A stretch of DNA of 64,000 nucleotides from Tachypleus tridentatus. Taxonomy: Eukaryota; Arthropoda; Merostomata; Xiphosura; Limulidae. The stretch lies in contig NC_134835.1 in assembly GCF_004210375.1 (NCBI RefSeq), positions 68,354,447 to 68,418,446 on the forward strand, given 5' to 3'. The notes beneath the pieces are model-generated. The model was not told where the DNA came from. It saw only the letters and a program-made list of their open reading frames with translations, and searched no databases. Positions 12,319 to 25,429 of this stretch are shown piece by piece; the first letter of the stretch is position 1, and each line of letters opens with the position of its first letter. Position numbers and translations under genes: made by a program.

Positions 12319-12591
12319 GGCCCGGAATGGCCAAGCGCGTTAAGGCGTGCAACTCGTAATCCGAGGGTCGCGGGTTCGCATCACCGTGGTGCCAAACATG
12401 CTCGCCTTTTCAGCGGTGGGTGCGTTATAATGTGACAGTCAATCCCACTATTCGTTGGTAAAAGAGTAGCCCAAGAGTTGGCGGTGGGTGGTGATGACTA
12501 GCTGCCTTCCCTCTATTCTTACACTGCAAAATTAGGGACGGCTAGCACAGATAGCCCTCGAGTAGCTTTGTGCAAAATTAAAAAAACAAAA
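12319..12591 (+). mobile_element. SINE family A, full-length, with TSD
   Basis: The complete head (TGGCCAAGCGCGTTAAGGCG, GGGTTCGCATC), body and A/CAAA tail are present. It is flanked by the 13-bp duplication CTTCTGAACAACA at 12306-12318 and 12592-12604, direct evidence of a target-primed insertion. Confidence 0.95.
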
Positions 12592-12604
12592 CTTCTGAAC
12601 AACA

Positions 12605-14340
12605 AAGAAAATTGCATTTTTCTCTTTCTAGCCACAACGTGAGTTTTTTCTATGAAAAATGTACGACCTGGTGTCTGTTTTAGTTTTAAAATCAAATGTT
12701 ATCTTGTTAATATTCATGAAAATAACAGGTACAGTACATTTTCCAATAATACTTTCTGTGTCAGTTACTACAGTTAATCATATAATCAACATTTTAATGG
12801 GTAAATCCAATGATTTATCTGTATGTCTTTGTTGTCTCCTTTTTATCTTCTTCTTACATGTTAATGTATTCTGTGTGATTGATTTATTTGTCTAAACATT
12901 TGTTTTGAAAACATTCATAAGTGATTTCAAGTAACTTTTAACCATTTGTGATCATACACCGTTTTCTGGTTACAAATATATTTGTTATGTACTTTGACAA
13001 GTCCTGTAGTAGTTTACAAAGATTCCTTGTGGCTTTCTAGAGAACCACGTCAGTAGTGTTCAGTTACATACCGAATATATAGCTGGTGGTGAAGACAGTG
13101 TCATCCAAAAGCCATCAGACTTGGTTTACGTATACATAATATAGGATTCTCAAAATAAAGAATCATTATAATTCAGATGACTTTTTAACTACAAGTATAT
13201 TTACCAACTTCCTGAAAAATCCAATGCAATAAGGGCTCTTCTTTGGCACATGGAAGCAGTTAACTGATACGCTATGCACACTTTTCCACACTTTGCGTAT
13301 ATTGTAATTTATACATTAGATGGCCGACTTGTTAGAGTATCAGCTATGCATCAACACAGGTGGATCCAAGTTGCTTTCACGTTTCTAGTATCTATCACAG
13401 TTGCACCCAAATGGTGCGTTGAAACATCCATTATTTCAATGACCAGTCTTAGCACTTATTCCTTTATAGTGCCACCTTCTCTAGTTGTTGTCAGGCAAAC
13501 TCGTGTGCATTGACCATCATCAATCTTAGCCACTCTACATAATCTTGCAGACGCTGAAGAATTGCTTATGATGGAGAATCATATACCTGTCCAAATATGA
13601 ACATGTTTTCAGTGAACACCGTTTAGATCCCCATTCCATTACTCTGTATGCCATTTTTACACATGACGCGTGTTTGTTTATTTGGTTCTGTAAAATAATC
13701 AAATTTTGCACACATCAGTTTCGTAGTTTGTATTACTCATTCCGTCAAACACCACAGTATGAATGGTAAGGTAAAGTACGAATCTTAACCACACCTAATA
13801 CTTTATAAAACCAAGTTGACTATTGAAGTCAACTTCTCGACCTATGTGGATTTCTTATAATATTCTATTTTTTGACAACCAGCTCCTGTTAACACATCAT
13901 TTACTTTCCATACTAGAGAACAGACTAATGAGTAAGTTAGTTTCAGTCCGTTTTTTGAAGTGATTAACGGGAATGGGTACGTACTTATGAATTCTCACAT
14001 TATCCAAGTCTTAACCAGTGATATTAAGAGCTGCTATATAGAAAGAGAAAAGAACAAAAATTATCTCTTGGTGTTTATCTTTTTTACTGGTTTTGTATCT
14101 GTATGGCACAAGTCTCATATCAGTGATCAAGGAATTATATTTCCTGGTGTATAGAAACAGAATGGAACGTGTTCATACAGTTGCTACTGCCTGTACAGGT
14201 ATAATAGGTTGCGTGTATCCTTACTGTAGTCTTCTACCAGTGCTGGTTAGACTTTACCTTGCTGGATAGCAAGAAGTGTTCATGCTAATCTGGATTATTC
14301 ATCCTTGATCACGAGAAACCCACTTGAAATAAAATGTTTC
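12605..14340. other. No gene recognised
   Basis: Mostly unique-looking sequence with frames of 60-80 codons at 12.66, 13.27 and 13.96 kb. None shows a known domain or paired splice sites. Confidence 0.45.
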
Positions 14341-14425
14341 TCAGAACGGCTGGTATGGGTATTAAAGTTTTTATTAATAAGAAGAGAACAACGTTTCGAC
14401 CTTCCTAGGTCATCTTCAGGTTAAG
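14341..14425 (-). mobile_element. Hammerhead-like terminal motif, possible Penelope-type remnant
   Basis: The minus strand reads CCTGAAGATGACCTAGG, then AAGGTCGAAACGTTG. GACCT and AGGTC can pair as a short stem between CUGA and GAAAC, resembling a hammerhead ribozyme core of the type found in Penelope-like retroelements. The canonical CUGAUGA is CUGAAGA here, and no reverse transcriptase is visible alongside. Confidence 0.4.
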
Positions 14426-17390
14426 AAAAAGAGTTTGCAAGTGACTTAACATTAATTTTACTGCTGAGTAGCATGATTTCAACTCTCACATGGTTTTCAT
14501 GATCAAAACATTTCATAAACTGATGACATCTCACCATGTAGCTAGACAATCTAGTTTGATTAAGTTGGTCATAAATCATCACCAATATCATATAAAACCA
14601 GAGAAACTGTGAACTTTTCGCTTTTTCGTCGGTAAAAACAATCTTTCACAACGTCTATCTTAGCTGAGTTCTACAATACTCACAATGTAACCAAAAACTC
14701 CACCTCAAAAAAGAATTTTGTTGTTCCAGTTTTAAAGCCTGCTTTTTATTTGCAATGGAATACTATCTTCAGCTTCTCAGATGCAAACTCGATAATATTT
14801 CCAAATATCATAAAATTTAATTACGTAAGTTCTTTGATTTTAAGCTCCATCAGCTCCTAAGTTATTGATGTATTACACAGGTTGAATGTGTTTAAATTTG
14901 TCATAGAATTGTTTATGTCATCCAGTTCGGCTTTCCAGTATCTGGATGTCAAATCCAAGGAATACAATTGACATAAAACCTTTCACTGTATCCGGGCATT
15001 CATTTGTTCATGTAAAGGAAAGGTACCAACATGATTTATTGTTTTTATTTTTTTCCTGACAATTACTGTTAGAGACTATCAAGAACACTTCAAAGGTTCC
15101 ATGGTTCCATCATGCAGCATCCACTGTAGTTCAGTGCTTTCCATTTCTTTAGTGCTCTATAAAAGCCTGTGTGGCAGTTGCTTTATCAGATGCGTCACTT
15201 ACACACACACACACACATATACGGTATTGAATCATCAGTTATGTAGGCTTAAAAATACAATAGGATATTCATGACAGAAGTAGCTGAGTTACTTTTATTT
15301 TCAATGGGGCTAGACTGTTAGCGCAGTTTTCAACTAATGCCATAAGATGTGTTGGTAACTAACATGTGCTTTGGGCCAAAGTGTTACAAATGTAACCCTA
15401 GAATCACTGCTAGAATCAGTTACTCCTACTTTGATTATTGTGTCTACGACGATTCCAGCATTCAACTATATAAACAATTATCCATAATTACAAAGTGATA
15501 CTGGGGTTCCATCCCTTATGGGACAAATAACTGGACAGAAAACAATTCATGTCATTTATGGCTTATATAACTGTATTACATGGCACCAATACTATGAACT
15601 TCATCTACTTTAAGCCATATAATACTAATTGTGCATATAAGGTACTATTATTTCCTGTTATCTAGTGGGACAGTGGAAAATCTATGAATTTACAATACTG
15701 AAATCAGGAGCTCGTTTCCCATTAGTATACACAGCAGATAGTTCAGTGTAGCTTTGTTATACAGAAAACACAGTATTATTCCCTCTACTGCATACATTCA
15801 TGCAGTCTAATTTTCATTGGCTATTTGTGTTGTGCTCACTATGGGTACCAAAATCCGACTTTTAATGTTATAAATTTTTAGACTTAATGTTGAGCCACTG
15901 GGAGGCTCCTGGGTTCCATCAGTTCAGTGATAGATTACTTTCCATGGGATTTCACTACAGATGTTGTGCAAGCAAAATTGATGAACAAGCACCACTATAT
16001 GCATACCACAAGGATATGAAATCCAGATCAAAGGTTAAAAATTACTGCTGCCATTTTGTAGATGACACACCCTAAGCTAATCCAGAGATTGACATCTACT
16101 CTAATTTCTGATATATTGTCATTTGCTAGAAAACATCTCCTGGCCATAGCATTGGTCTAACTTGGAGGAAATGAGAAATTGCAAGGTGAACTGAGGATAT
16201 TGTCACCCTAGTATCTACTAATGATCTAAACTCTCATTCTTTACCATAATTGACACATATAAAGCTTCACCCACTTATATCAGGACTGGATTGACACCTA
16301 AACTATTTGTTGCAAACAGTTTGCTGTGCTCCTTCAAGCCAATTCCCAAGCATGTTTTGGGCTCTATCAAACTTATGGAACATCCACTGTAGTGCCCGCT
16401 ACATGTTGCTATTCATCCTGGGCCTGCTCATCAGATGGTTAGTTCTGATAATCTTGCCTAATTTTCTGATTAGCAAATTATTGACATCGTATTTTGACTG
16501 GCTGGTTGGCATCTGCCAAGCATTTAGCTGATTCTTATTGTTAGTTAACTCTGCATCTTTGATGTTCAGCAAAGAACTGATAATTTCTTCACCACTGTCG
16601 GATCAGTCCACAAATAAAGCTAACATCATGGATGTTGTTCAGGCAAAAGCATTAGTATTTACTGCAATATGTGTTTCCTGACCAAACTAGGTGGTGACCA
16701 TTCACTGGAAATAAGTGTGGCTGCAAGATAATACTAGGATTTGTTGTTAGATGGATAACATTTTGTAAAGGTCTAACCAAAAATGATAGAAATGTCTCGT
16801 CAGACTATCTGAAAGTAGTCATAAGTGTCGCAGTGAGGATTTTCTCTCTAGTAACCGGCCCAAAATTACCACTTAAATTATGTCACCATGAAAACTACAC
16901 CCATTAGGGTGAAAATGTTTCTCATACCCAGGTGTTGTCACCTGGGTTCATTTTGAATTAATTCATTAACTAGATTATCCCCTCCATCTGTAGTAGCTAT
17001 TGTCGGGTAAGCATTCCTGTTCAACTAGAACAAATCAATAACATAAGTGGCCAATATTTATCATGATAACCCTGATGCCAAACGATGATGCCTCAAGTGT
17101 AGAATCACTATGAAAGAGATTAAAAGGATGATACCTGAGAGTTACATAGCTATTAAATAATATGCAAATTATGCAGACATCAGAGAGCTACATACCTACT
17201 AGGTGATATAAAAAGGGAATATACTGAGGGGGAAGGGCACATGCAAATAACATCATAATGCCACCTACTAGAAAGAATTATGATAGTTCCTTTAAGTGAC
17301 ACCATGGGGTACAACTGTATAAATAGATAACATCATATTTCCACAAAGTAACAACAGAGTACGCTACTGTAATAGAGAAGTCTGACACCA
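14426..17390. other. No gene recognised; possible old transposon debris
   Basis: The region has unusually even base composition in parts (15.8-16.8 kb) but all frames are broken. An (AC)n run lies at 15197-15212, and 15712-15775 holds the tail half of a family B SINE (CAGCAGATAGTTCAGTGTAG). Confidence 0.45.
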
Positions 17391-17399
17391 TAATTTGAT

Positions 17400-17650
17400 A
17401 CCAAAGGGCCAATTACTATAAGTGAAGGCTTTTACTAAGGGTCCATAGGCAGACAGTTTTACTTAAGTTTTATAAGAGGTTTATACTGCTGAGGATAATA
17501 TTTATATTGGAAGATTATGTTATCAAGATTTTATAAGCTCATGGTTTTGATAAGGTTTTATAAGTGGATTGTATTACTAATGGTAATAATTGTATAAATA
17601 GATGGTTTTACTAAACACGTAAAGATTCATTTCATCTCAACTTACGTTTA
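17400..17650 (+). repeat. Degenerate tandem repeat, left part
   Basis: Short motifs of the type ATAAGNGGTTTTACTAA and GGTTTTATAAG recur irregularly every 40-60 bp. Similar motifs resume at 18600-18735 after the mariner element, so the transposon sits inside one repeat tract. Confidence 0.45.
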
Positions 17651-17655
17651 TATTA

Positions 17656-18553
17656 GGTTGTCCAGAAATTAATGTCGGAATTCTCACGATGACATTGAAT
17701 ATTTAGTAACTTATCGTTGGTTGGTTGGTTTAATCTAACGTTTGTCGCTTACAAGGAGTATCAATTGTCTGCTGTTTTAACTCTTTTCAGAGTAAGTTTT
17801 GCAACCTCCAAGGCAGCACAGACAAGAAGGCTTTTCGTCTGATATTTCTCTACGACTTCAAACTTGGATGTAAAGCTACTGAAATTATATAGAACATCAA
17901 CCAGGCATTCGGCCATGGATCTGTTACTGAACGCACAGTTTAGCATTGGTTACAAAGGTTTCGACATAGAGATGAAACTCTTGAAGACCACGAAGGTCGT
18001 GGAAGGAAGCCATTCTTAGATGAAACACATTAAGAGAAGCAGTTGATACAGACCATCGCACAACAATACGTGAGCTTACAGAAAAGTTGGCACAATCAAA
18101 TCAAGCATTACCAAATGCCTGAGTGCGATTGGAAAGATGAAAAAGTTGGATAAATGGATTCTGCATGAGCTAACTGAAGATCAACAAAATCGACGTTATG
18201 AGACCTGTCAAGAGTGACGCTCCAAAAACTGAACGAATTTGGAATCGAGATTCTGTCTCATCCACCTTATTCCTCAGACCCTTCCCCTACATATTTTCAT
18301 TTTTGGAGCATTTTAACAACATTTTGAACAATAAACGCTTTCAAAACCAGGCAGCTGCAGAAGAAGCTTTCATAAAGCTTATTGACCATAAAAACTCTGA
18401 TTTCAACAGTAGAAGCATGAACAGCATCGTTACACGTTGGCAAAAGTGTGTTTAAGCAAATTGTGCTTACTTTGATTAAAGCATGTTTTACAACACTAGT
18501 TTATACTTTTCCAAACTTCGTAGTTCAAAAATGACATTTATTTCTGGACAACC
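17656..18553 (+). mobile_element. Mariner element, internally deleted and inactivated
   Basis: Terminal inverted repeats (GGTTGTCCAGAAATTAATGT at the left; reverse complement of the right end GGTTGTCCAGAAATAAATGT) are flanked by TA at 17654-17655 and 18554-18555. At ~0.9 kb it is shorter than the usual ~1.3 kb because the central catalytic region is missing. The 5' part encodes the DNA-binding domain (YDFKLGCKATE, VTERTV, RFRHRDETLEDHEGRGRK). The 3' part encodes the C-terminal end (SHPPYSSDPSPTYFHF, RFQNQAAAEEAF, SIVTRWQKCV). In-frame stops are present. Confidence 0.93.
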
Positions 18554-18599
18554 TAATTGTTTCACTTATATAGTTAACTGTATTGCATATGATTTACAA

Positions 18600-18735
18600 A
18601 TCCAGTTGGTGTTACTAGGTGGATTGTCTTGCTCAGGTTCCATAGGAAGATGGTATTACTTATCAAGACTATTAAGACTATTTATTAAGACTAGCGCTGC
18701 TAAGATGGATGGTTTTTCTATAAATAAATAGCTCA
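18600..18735 (+). repeat. Degenerate tandem repeat, right part
   Basis: It continues the motif seen at 17400-17650 (GATGGTATTACTTA, GATGGATGGTTTTTCTATAA). It is interrupted by the mariner. Confidence 0.4.
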
Positions 18736-19078
18736 ATAGGATGACGAATTTAACACATGTGTGATTACATTATCAACATTGTTGTTTTCATTTCTAGATA
18801 TATTTATGTATCTGAAAAAGCTACAAATAAGACTATTAATTTAATGAGAGAACTGTTATAATATAATGTATAATGTGTGTCAATTTTCATCACACATGCC
18901 ATTTTAATTTATCCATTATTTGACCGAGGCAAGTATTTTAGTAAAGCTAATATGTTACCTTACATACTTTTACAATTACCTCTCCAGAAATGATTTCATC
19001 ATACCTAATATTTCGTTTTTACAAATATCGAAGAAGATACTCATGTGATTATTCTACAGACGATTGTGCTTTTGTGGT

Positions 19079-19353
19079 GGCTAGGCATGGCCAAGCGTGT
19101 TAAGGCGTGCGACTCGTAATCTGAGGATCGCGGGTTCGCATCCCCGTCGCGCCAAACATGCTCGCCCTTTCAGCCATGGGGGCGTTATAATGTACGGTCA
19201 ATCCCACTATTCGTTGGTAAAAGAGTAGCCCAAGAGTTTGCAGTGGGTGGTGATGACTAGCTGCCTTCCCTCTAGTCTTACACTGCTAAATTAGGGACGG
19301 CTAGCACAGATAGCCCTGGAGTAGCTTTGTGCGAAATTCCAACAAACAAACAA
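19079..19353 (+). mobile_element. SINE family A, full-length, with TSD
   Basis: Full copy starting GGCTAGGCATGGCCAAGCG and ending in CAACAAACAAACAA. It is flanked by the 11-bp duplication GCTTTTGTGGT at 19068-19078 and 19354-19364. Confidence 0.95.
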
Positions 19354-19364
19354 GCTTTTGTGGT

Positions 19365-20795
19365 ACAAGTATTGATGTATTACATGTTTAATGTGCTATA
19401 GTATAATTTTCACTTTGTGGTTTAAGTATCGATTTAGTGCACATTTAACACAGTGTAGTATAGTTTTACTTCTATATTTAATTTGCAAAACATACTTTTT
19501 ACAATTATCGCTCTGAAAAGAAAAATTTTTATGATAACATGATTACCTAAATCTTTAAATAATATACAACAATTTAATTTTAAAGATCTGTATGCTGTTT
19601 GTTTATTGCTCGAATTTATCGTCGACAATCCGCAAAAACAGATTGAAAAAGAATCTCGGCCCCTATTCATAATTTGTAACAGTTTATTTCTTCCTGTTTT
19701 GAGACTAACAAAAGAGTTGGTCTACATATTGTAATTTTAATTTTACTTTAGTAGAATGTTATTACTAGTTGATACGATATTATAATCTCGTGAAGCAAGA
19801 ACAACTTCCTTCATAGGCCCTTAAAATATTCTTGCTTTAGTTTAATTTCGTCAAACGTGTCTGATGTCATGCATACGTATAAGGATTTTCATTGATGGAT
19901 TGAAAGAAGAAAATATGTAGCATTTGTTTTTATTAATCGTGGAAAGGTGTGCTTCTAAAAAACTGCAGAGAAGGTAATGAAGCTTGAATTAAACGGTTTA
20001 ATATTAGAATCCGTAAACAACATTATGTATAACACCAAACTTTACATATAACTATAAGTAAATTATTTCTCAATGTAGTAATTTTAGTTAGTATGTCTTT
20101 CGTGAATTCTGCTTTACACACGATAAAACATTTATTTTATAGTTCAGTAAAATGACGTTCAGAAAGTAGAAATGACATACGTTGATATTGTTCATAACAG
20201 CTGTATTACTGAACCTTACTTTTCATGCTGACCTTAACATTAAAATAACAAAAAGTTGGATTCAAAATAACAGAAGAAATATTAAAAGACAATTTTAACT
20301 TTCGCCTACTTGTTTATGTTATTCTTCTGATCAAAGTGTTTAATACTCAACACGTTCATAGTCCGTGTTAACGTAAGTTGGTTTTGCTAAGCTTCTTTCC
20401 TTTCTAGTGCTTTAACTCTTCCCATTTGGTGGCAGTTCCTCTCTTATCTCAGTAGAGTAAAAACTGGTATCATTTTCAGCCGCTTGTCCTTCTGTAATGC
20501 TAGTTATTGTTACTCATACTAAACTTCAATCAGAGGAAGCTACTTACTTAAATCGAAGCTGAAAATCAACTCTATAATTGATATACCTAATTAAATATAT
20601 TTTCTCTTATAAAGATTAAAATGGATTGTTTTTGGGTATTCTCACTGTTAACTATAATTTCCACCGTATTTCAAGCTATGTTGTGTTGTTTTACTTAGGA
20701 ATGTGGTAGCTATCTACGTCTTCGTGACAACCACATATATCAGGTCAGACTTAGACATAATGACTGTCAATCTCAAGGATATGGAGAAGATAATG
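19365..20795. other. No gene seen
   Basis: AT-rich single-copy-looking DNA. A 78-codon minus frame at 19.4-19.7 kb has no domain. Confidence 0.45.
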
Positions 20796-21018
20796 TCCCA
20801 ATCTAAGAGTCGCGGGTTTGAATTCCCATCCTTCAAACATGCTCGTTCCTTCAGCCGTGTGGATATTGTAATGTGATGGCCAATCCCACTATCTGTTGAT
20901 AAAAGAGTGGTTCAAGAATTTTCGGTAGGTCGTGATGTCTCGCTACTACATTAGTGACGGCTGGCTCAGATAACTCTCTTGTAATTTTGCGCGAAGTTTA
21001 AAACCCAACAAACCAAAA
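20796..21018 (+). mobile_element. SINE family A, old diverged copy
   Basis: The B-box region GAGTCGCGGGTTTGAATTCCC, the body with several deletions, and tail AACCCAACAAACC. The head is incomplete. Confidence 0.8.
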
Positions 21019-21350
21019 AAGCTTGCAACTTTGTTTTTCAGATGTATGGAAAGCTGAGTTCTTTATTCTGATATGTGTTCTATCTGTCAGTGATCTTGAT
21101 CATGTATGATCGCTATGTCATAGTAAAACAGTTTAATACTTCTCCCTTAAGTCAATGTAAGGCAGCTCTGATGAAAAGTTTAGTAGTTTATTACCTTGTA
21201 GCACCATTTTCTGCAATGTTTTAGGGATGATTTTTGCCAACCTATTTGTATTAAATGAAATAGATAATTGAATATCAACAATAGTTTCATACAGGTTATA
21301 GTATGGTTGAAGAGAATTAATTAATTTAGTTCCAATACATTTTCTATTGC

Positions 21351-21618
21351 GCCCAACATAGTCAAGTAATTAAGGCGCTCGACTCGTAATCCGAGGGTCG
21401 TGGGTTCGAATCCCCGTCACATTAACATGCTCGCCCTTTCAGCTGTGGGAGTGTTACTAAGTAATGGCCAATCCCACTATTCGTTGGTAAAAGAGTAGCC
21501 CAAGAGTTGGCGGTGGTATCTAGCTGATTTTCCTCTAGTCTTGCAATGTTAAATTAGGGAAGACTAGCACCGAAAGCCTTCTTGTAGCTTTGCGCAAAAT
21601 TTTAAAACAAACAAACAT
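21351..21618 (+). mobile_element. SINE family A, older subfamily
   Basis: The head reads ATTAAGGCGCTCGACTCGTA with GGGTTCGAATCCCCG, closer to a functional tRNA than the young copies. The body has a small deletion near GGCGGTGG. It ends AAACAAACA. Confidence 0.9.
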
Positions 21619-24600
21619 TTCCTATTGATGAATTTTAAAGTCACATATACCATAAAAATAAAGTATCAAATTATCTCGTTATTATGATTACCTTTATGCA
21701 AAATAATATATAAGTAGTTTGCTTGTTTTATCTAATCAGAGCCAGGTTTATTCAAATGAACATTTTTATGTTGAGCTTATACATGCCATTTTGCAGCATG
21801 TCATTTTTTATAGGAATGTGTGTTCTTAACGATGATTAATTACAAGAGTGTTTCCTTAAGATTCCTATCTTATTATCGTAGTGAAAATACAATAGAGAAA
21901 AAAAACACTCATGGAACCAACAAGGATATCCGTTGTGAAACGTGCCAGAAATCTAGATGATGCTGTTTGAAGTATTTTTATATATGTAATAAAGTCATAA
22001 GTAACATGAACTAGGGATTGTTTGTTCTTTTATTTAATATTTAAAAATGTTTATATCCTACTATATCCTACTATATCCAATACGAGCTATAATCACCTTT
22101 CGATATCCAACTTTAAACAATTGACGAAAGACACTTCCGTCAAAAATGGTTAATATGCGTATATTTTTTCTTTACGGAATCCGGTAAAAATGAAGACACT
22201 TGAACTAAACTTTGAAAGTACATGGCATTTTTTTTAAGTCTACTGAATTTCATGAACAAGAACTATACTTAGTTCTTAAAGGAACATTACATTATCGATT
22301 CTTCTGAATATAGAAATAATAAAACAATAAAATCTGTCATGTTATAAACAAGTAAAGTATCATGAAAGCTTCTAATGTTTTAAACTACGTGTCTCTTATT
22401 TACTACAGTGTTTTCTGCACTTCAAATTAACAATCATGAAACCATAATATATATTTCTAATTTCGCTTAAATATTTTACTACTGACAGTAAGAACGAACT
22501 TAAGTTACGTTCAAGATTACGTGGCCTTCCTACATGTAAAATTATTGTATCTATATGATCACCACATCTTCGAACTCTTTAAGTAAAAAACGTTCATCCG
22601 TGTCTATGAATTTCACATATAAATATATCTGATTATTGATCTGTTCGAAGAAACTTAAAATCTGGCTTACCTCTAATATCTCATTAAATATTCTCTAGAA
22701 AGATTGGCAGAGTCATGATTCCTTTTAAATTTGTTTCTAATACTGTTGTTAGCTTCTGATAATTTTAAGATAAGTTAAGCTATTTATACTGTGAAAAGAA
22801 ATAAATATCTACAAACTATTGTCTTAACTATATGTTATTTAATGGTTTATGTTTGTAAAGAGATATTGAAACCATTTTACAATTACTGAGATTTGTTATT
22901 AGAAAGAACTGAGTTTCCATAACATATACTTTTATTCCGTAGTAAGTACTTTTCTAATTTTAAGTAATACAAATAAAGGTACACTTGCGATTAGAAGTAC
23001 TTGAAGTTTATATGAAAACTGTTGACATAGTTTCATGGAATATGCTGTGAATTATCGGCATACAAATATGCCGTGTTTTTATATATTCTTAGTACTCTCT
23101 CAGTCAAACTGATAGCCTGGTAACATATTCAATGAAAGCGGCATATTTATCCATCAACTTCAATATATATTTTTTCAGAATTGTAAGAGCTCTTGCCTGT
23201 CAGATTACCAGAGTGCAGTCAGGACCAAGAATTTGCATGTTGAATTGGAATAATGACTTTAAAATTCACTGGCTTGACCAGTTCGTCATGCTGACTTTAT
23301 CTTGTTTATTATTATTAGTCATTCTGTTAAGTAATAAGATAATAAAATATTTTGAGAAGATAAAACATTTACTTGATTTCAGGTTTTCTTACAGAGTGTT
23401 CTTCATAATCTCATCAAATGCTTTAAGATTTTCTTTACAATCTCACATAAAGAAGAGCCCTAAGATGGTATGTATGTATGATATTTCCTACGTCACCAGG
23501 AGCCATCCGTAACAGGACATACTAAATCATGTGCAGATGCTTGCTTATCCTACCTTGACTGGTTACATTCCTCGGACTGATGTTTTTTGGACAAATTAAA
23601 AGAGTAGACGAGATCTACTGGCCAATACTGCTAACCATTAAAGTGGACAACAGCCAAAAGTGTAAGGAATAATTAACGTTGACAGATGTAGCTTTTCTTT
23701 TGTACTTCACTGCCATGCACGAATGAATATCACGATTGAAGTTGGCCTGGCATTTTTAGTGTTACGATACGACTGTAATAAAACAGCATTCTGAGACCTA
23801 GATGCAAACCTTGCGTCTATTCAAAAGTACAGACATTAACAGTTAGCCACCTTGTTACATGGCAAGATGCAGACGCCTGAAGACGTGAGAAGAACTGTCT
23901 CTCAGGATATCACGTGATGGCAAAGTTTCACGAAGTGGCACCAGAGAGCGTGTTACTAAGATCGATGAATGTGAGTGAATAATTCCTGACCTCACAATTT
24001 CAGATTGTGTCCAAAATTGGATTAGAAAATTCCATTGTGTATTACCAGAGGGCGTGATGCTCTACACACATAGCACGTGTTTCGATAGTTGTAAGGTAGT
24101 ACAGTTTAACTTTATGTACTACATGTATTATTATATGATAACTCTGCACTTACGGTAATATAGCTATATTTTATATTCCTATGTTTGATTTTACCTTCAA
24201 ATTATTATTCTCTATATGTTTATTTTCATTATCGTAGTAACTCTTGTAATTTTCTAAAACGTTAAACTTCCAGAGAACAAAATTTTGTTCACTTGAGTAC
24301 ATTTTTCAGGATTTTCTAATATAACAAATTAGATTATCAACATTTACCGACAAGTTGAGACAGTTCACATTATTAGAGCTGATGAGGTATCGGTAATTAT
24401 GACTTTTTTTAACACACCACACAACTGAAAATAACAATTTTGTTTACACGTACGTATTTAAAGTACAATTTCTCTGTAAATAAACACATACTAAGAAAAC
24501 AGACTTTTTTCAACAAGTAGTTCTAAAACATATACAACAGCTCAGATTGATTAGCTATTTACGATGGAAAGTTAACCTTAGTGTAATGAATGAGTTTGCT

Positions 24601-24650
24601 GACCTAGACTGAAAACAGACACAAGGATCATAATTCCAAGGACCTGTGTA
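21619..24650. other. No gene established
   Basis: AT-rich. The longest frame (23132-23512, 126 codons) has hydrophobic stretches but no recognised family. A possible splice pair exists around 23398-23467 (TTTTCTTACAG ... ATG|GTATGT), but nothing else supports a gene. 23.5-24.1 kb is more GC-rich and may be an unrecognised repeat. Confidence 0.4.
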
Positions 24651-24651
24651 A

Positions 24652-24774
24652 CGTTTGTTTGTATTTCAGTGCAAAGCTACAAAATGGGTTATGTGTGCTT
24701 TGCCCACTACAGGTATCGAAACCCGGTTTCTAGTAGTGTGAGTCCGTAGACATACAGCTATGTTAATGAGGGGC
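24652..24774 (-). mobile_element. SINE family C copy, host of a family A insertion
   Basis: TTTGTTTGTATTTCAGTGCA tail, B-box-like GGTATCGAAACCCGG and head ending TTAATGAGGGGC. A family A SINE inserted at its head end. Confidence 0.85.
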
Positions 24775-25052
24775 GGCCCGGCATGGCCAAGCGTGTTAAG
24801 GCGTGCGACTCGTAATCTGAGGGTCGAGGTTCGCATCCCCGTCGCGCCAAACATGCTCGCCCTTTCAGCCATGGGGGCGTTATAATGTGACAGTAAATCC
24901 CACTATTCGTTGGTAAAAGAGTAGCCCAAGAGTTGACGGTGGGTGGTGATGATTAGCTGCCTTCCCTCTAGTCTTACACTGCCAAATTAAGGACGGCTAG
25001 CACAGATAGCCCTCGAGTAGCTTTGTGCGAAATTCAAAACAAACAAACAAAC
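24775..25052 (+). mobile_element. SINE family A, young full-length, inside a family C SINE
   Basis: Near-consensus copy (GGCCCGGCATGGCCAAGCGT ... CAAACAAACAAAC). It is bounded by the 11-bp duplication TAATGAGGGGC at 24764-24774 and 25053-25063, which shows nested retroposition. Confidence 0.96.
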
Positions 25053-25429
25053 TAATGAGGGGCAGCAACGTTTGTAATAACCATGTTAAGTTTATTTATG
25101 TATGTTATCTTATAATTACAACAAGATTACTTATGCGTACTTATATGATAATTACAAAATTTACGTAAGAATTAAATACATTTGTAAGATTTAAATAGAG
25201 GTTATATTTTTGCTGTTTAGAATAAACGTTGTAGTCAATTTTTTACCGATATGTAGAAGTTAGTCTTGCATTTATCACAAGTCAGTGATATTACAATACA
25301 GGGTGCATGTCGTTCAATCGCTCCATTGTTCGTACAATCTATTCAATCCTGAAACTCAACAATTTATTTCTATTATTTTAACACAAAATGTTCAAACTAT
25401 GCATAAATGTTATGTCATATTAACAGATT

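Noticed and set aside
12319..12395. tRNA gene
   Set aside because: A and B boxes are present but the stems are mispaired and the sequence continues into the SINE body; the same holds for the other heads.
22670..22705. 24-nt minus-strand microexon (RIFNEILE) with CTTTCTAG and GTAAGCC
   Set aside because: Splice sites look plausible but there is no neighbouring exon, and such pairs are expected by chance in 64 kb.
23132..23512. 126-codon frame with hydrophobic stretches
   Set aside because: No recognised domain, no conserved motif, poor initiation context and AT-driven composition. Internal splice-like sites do not make a coherent exon set.
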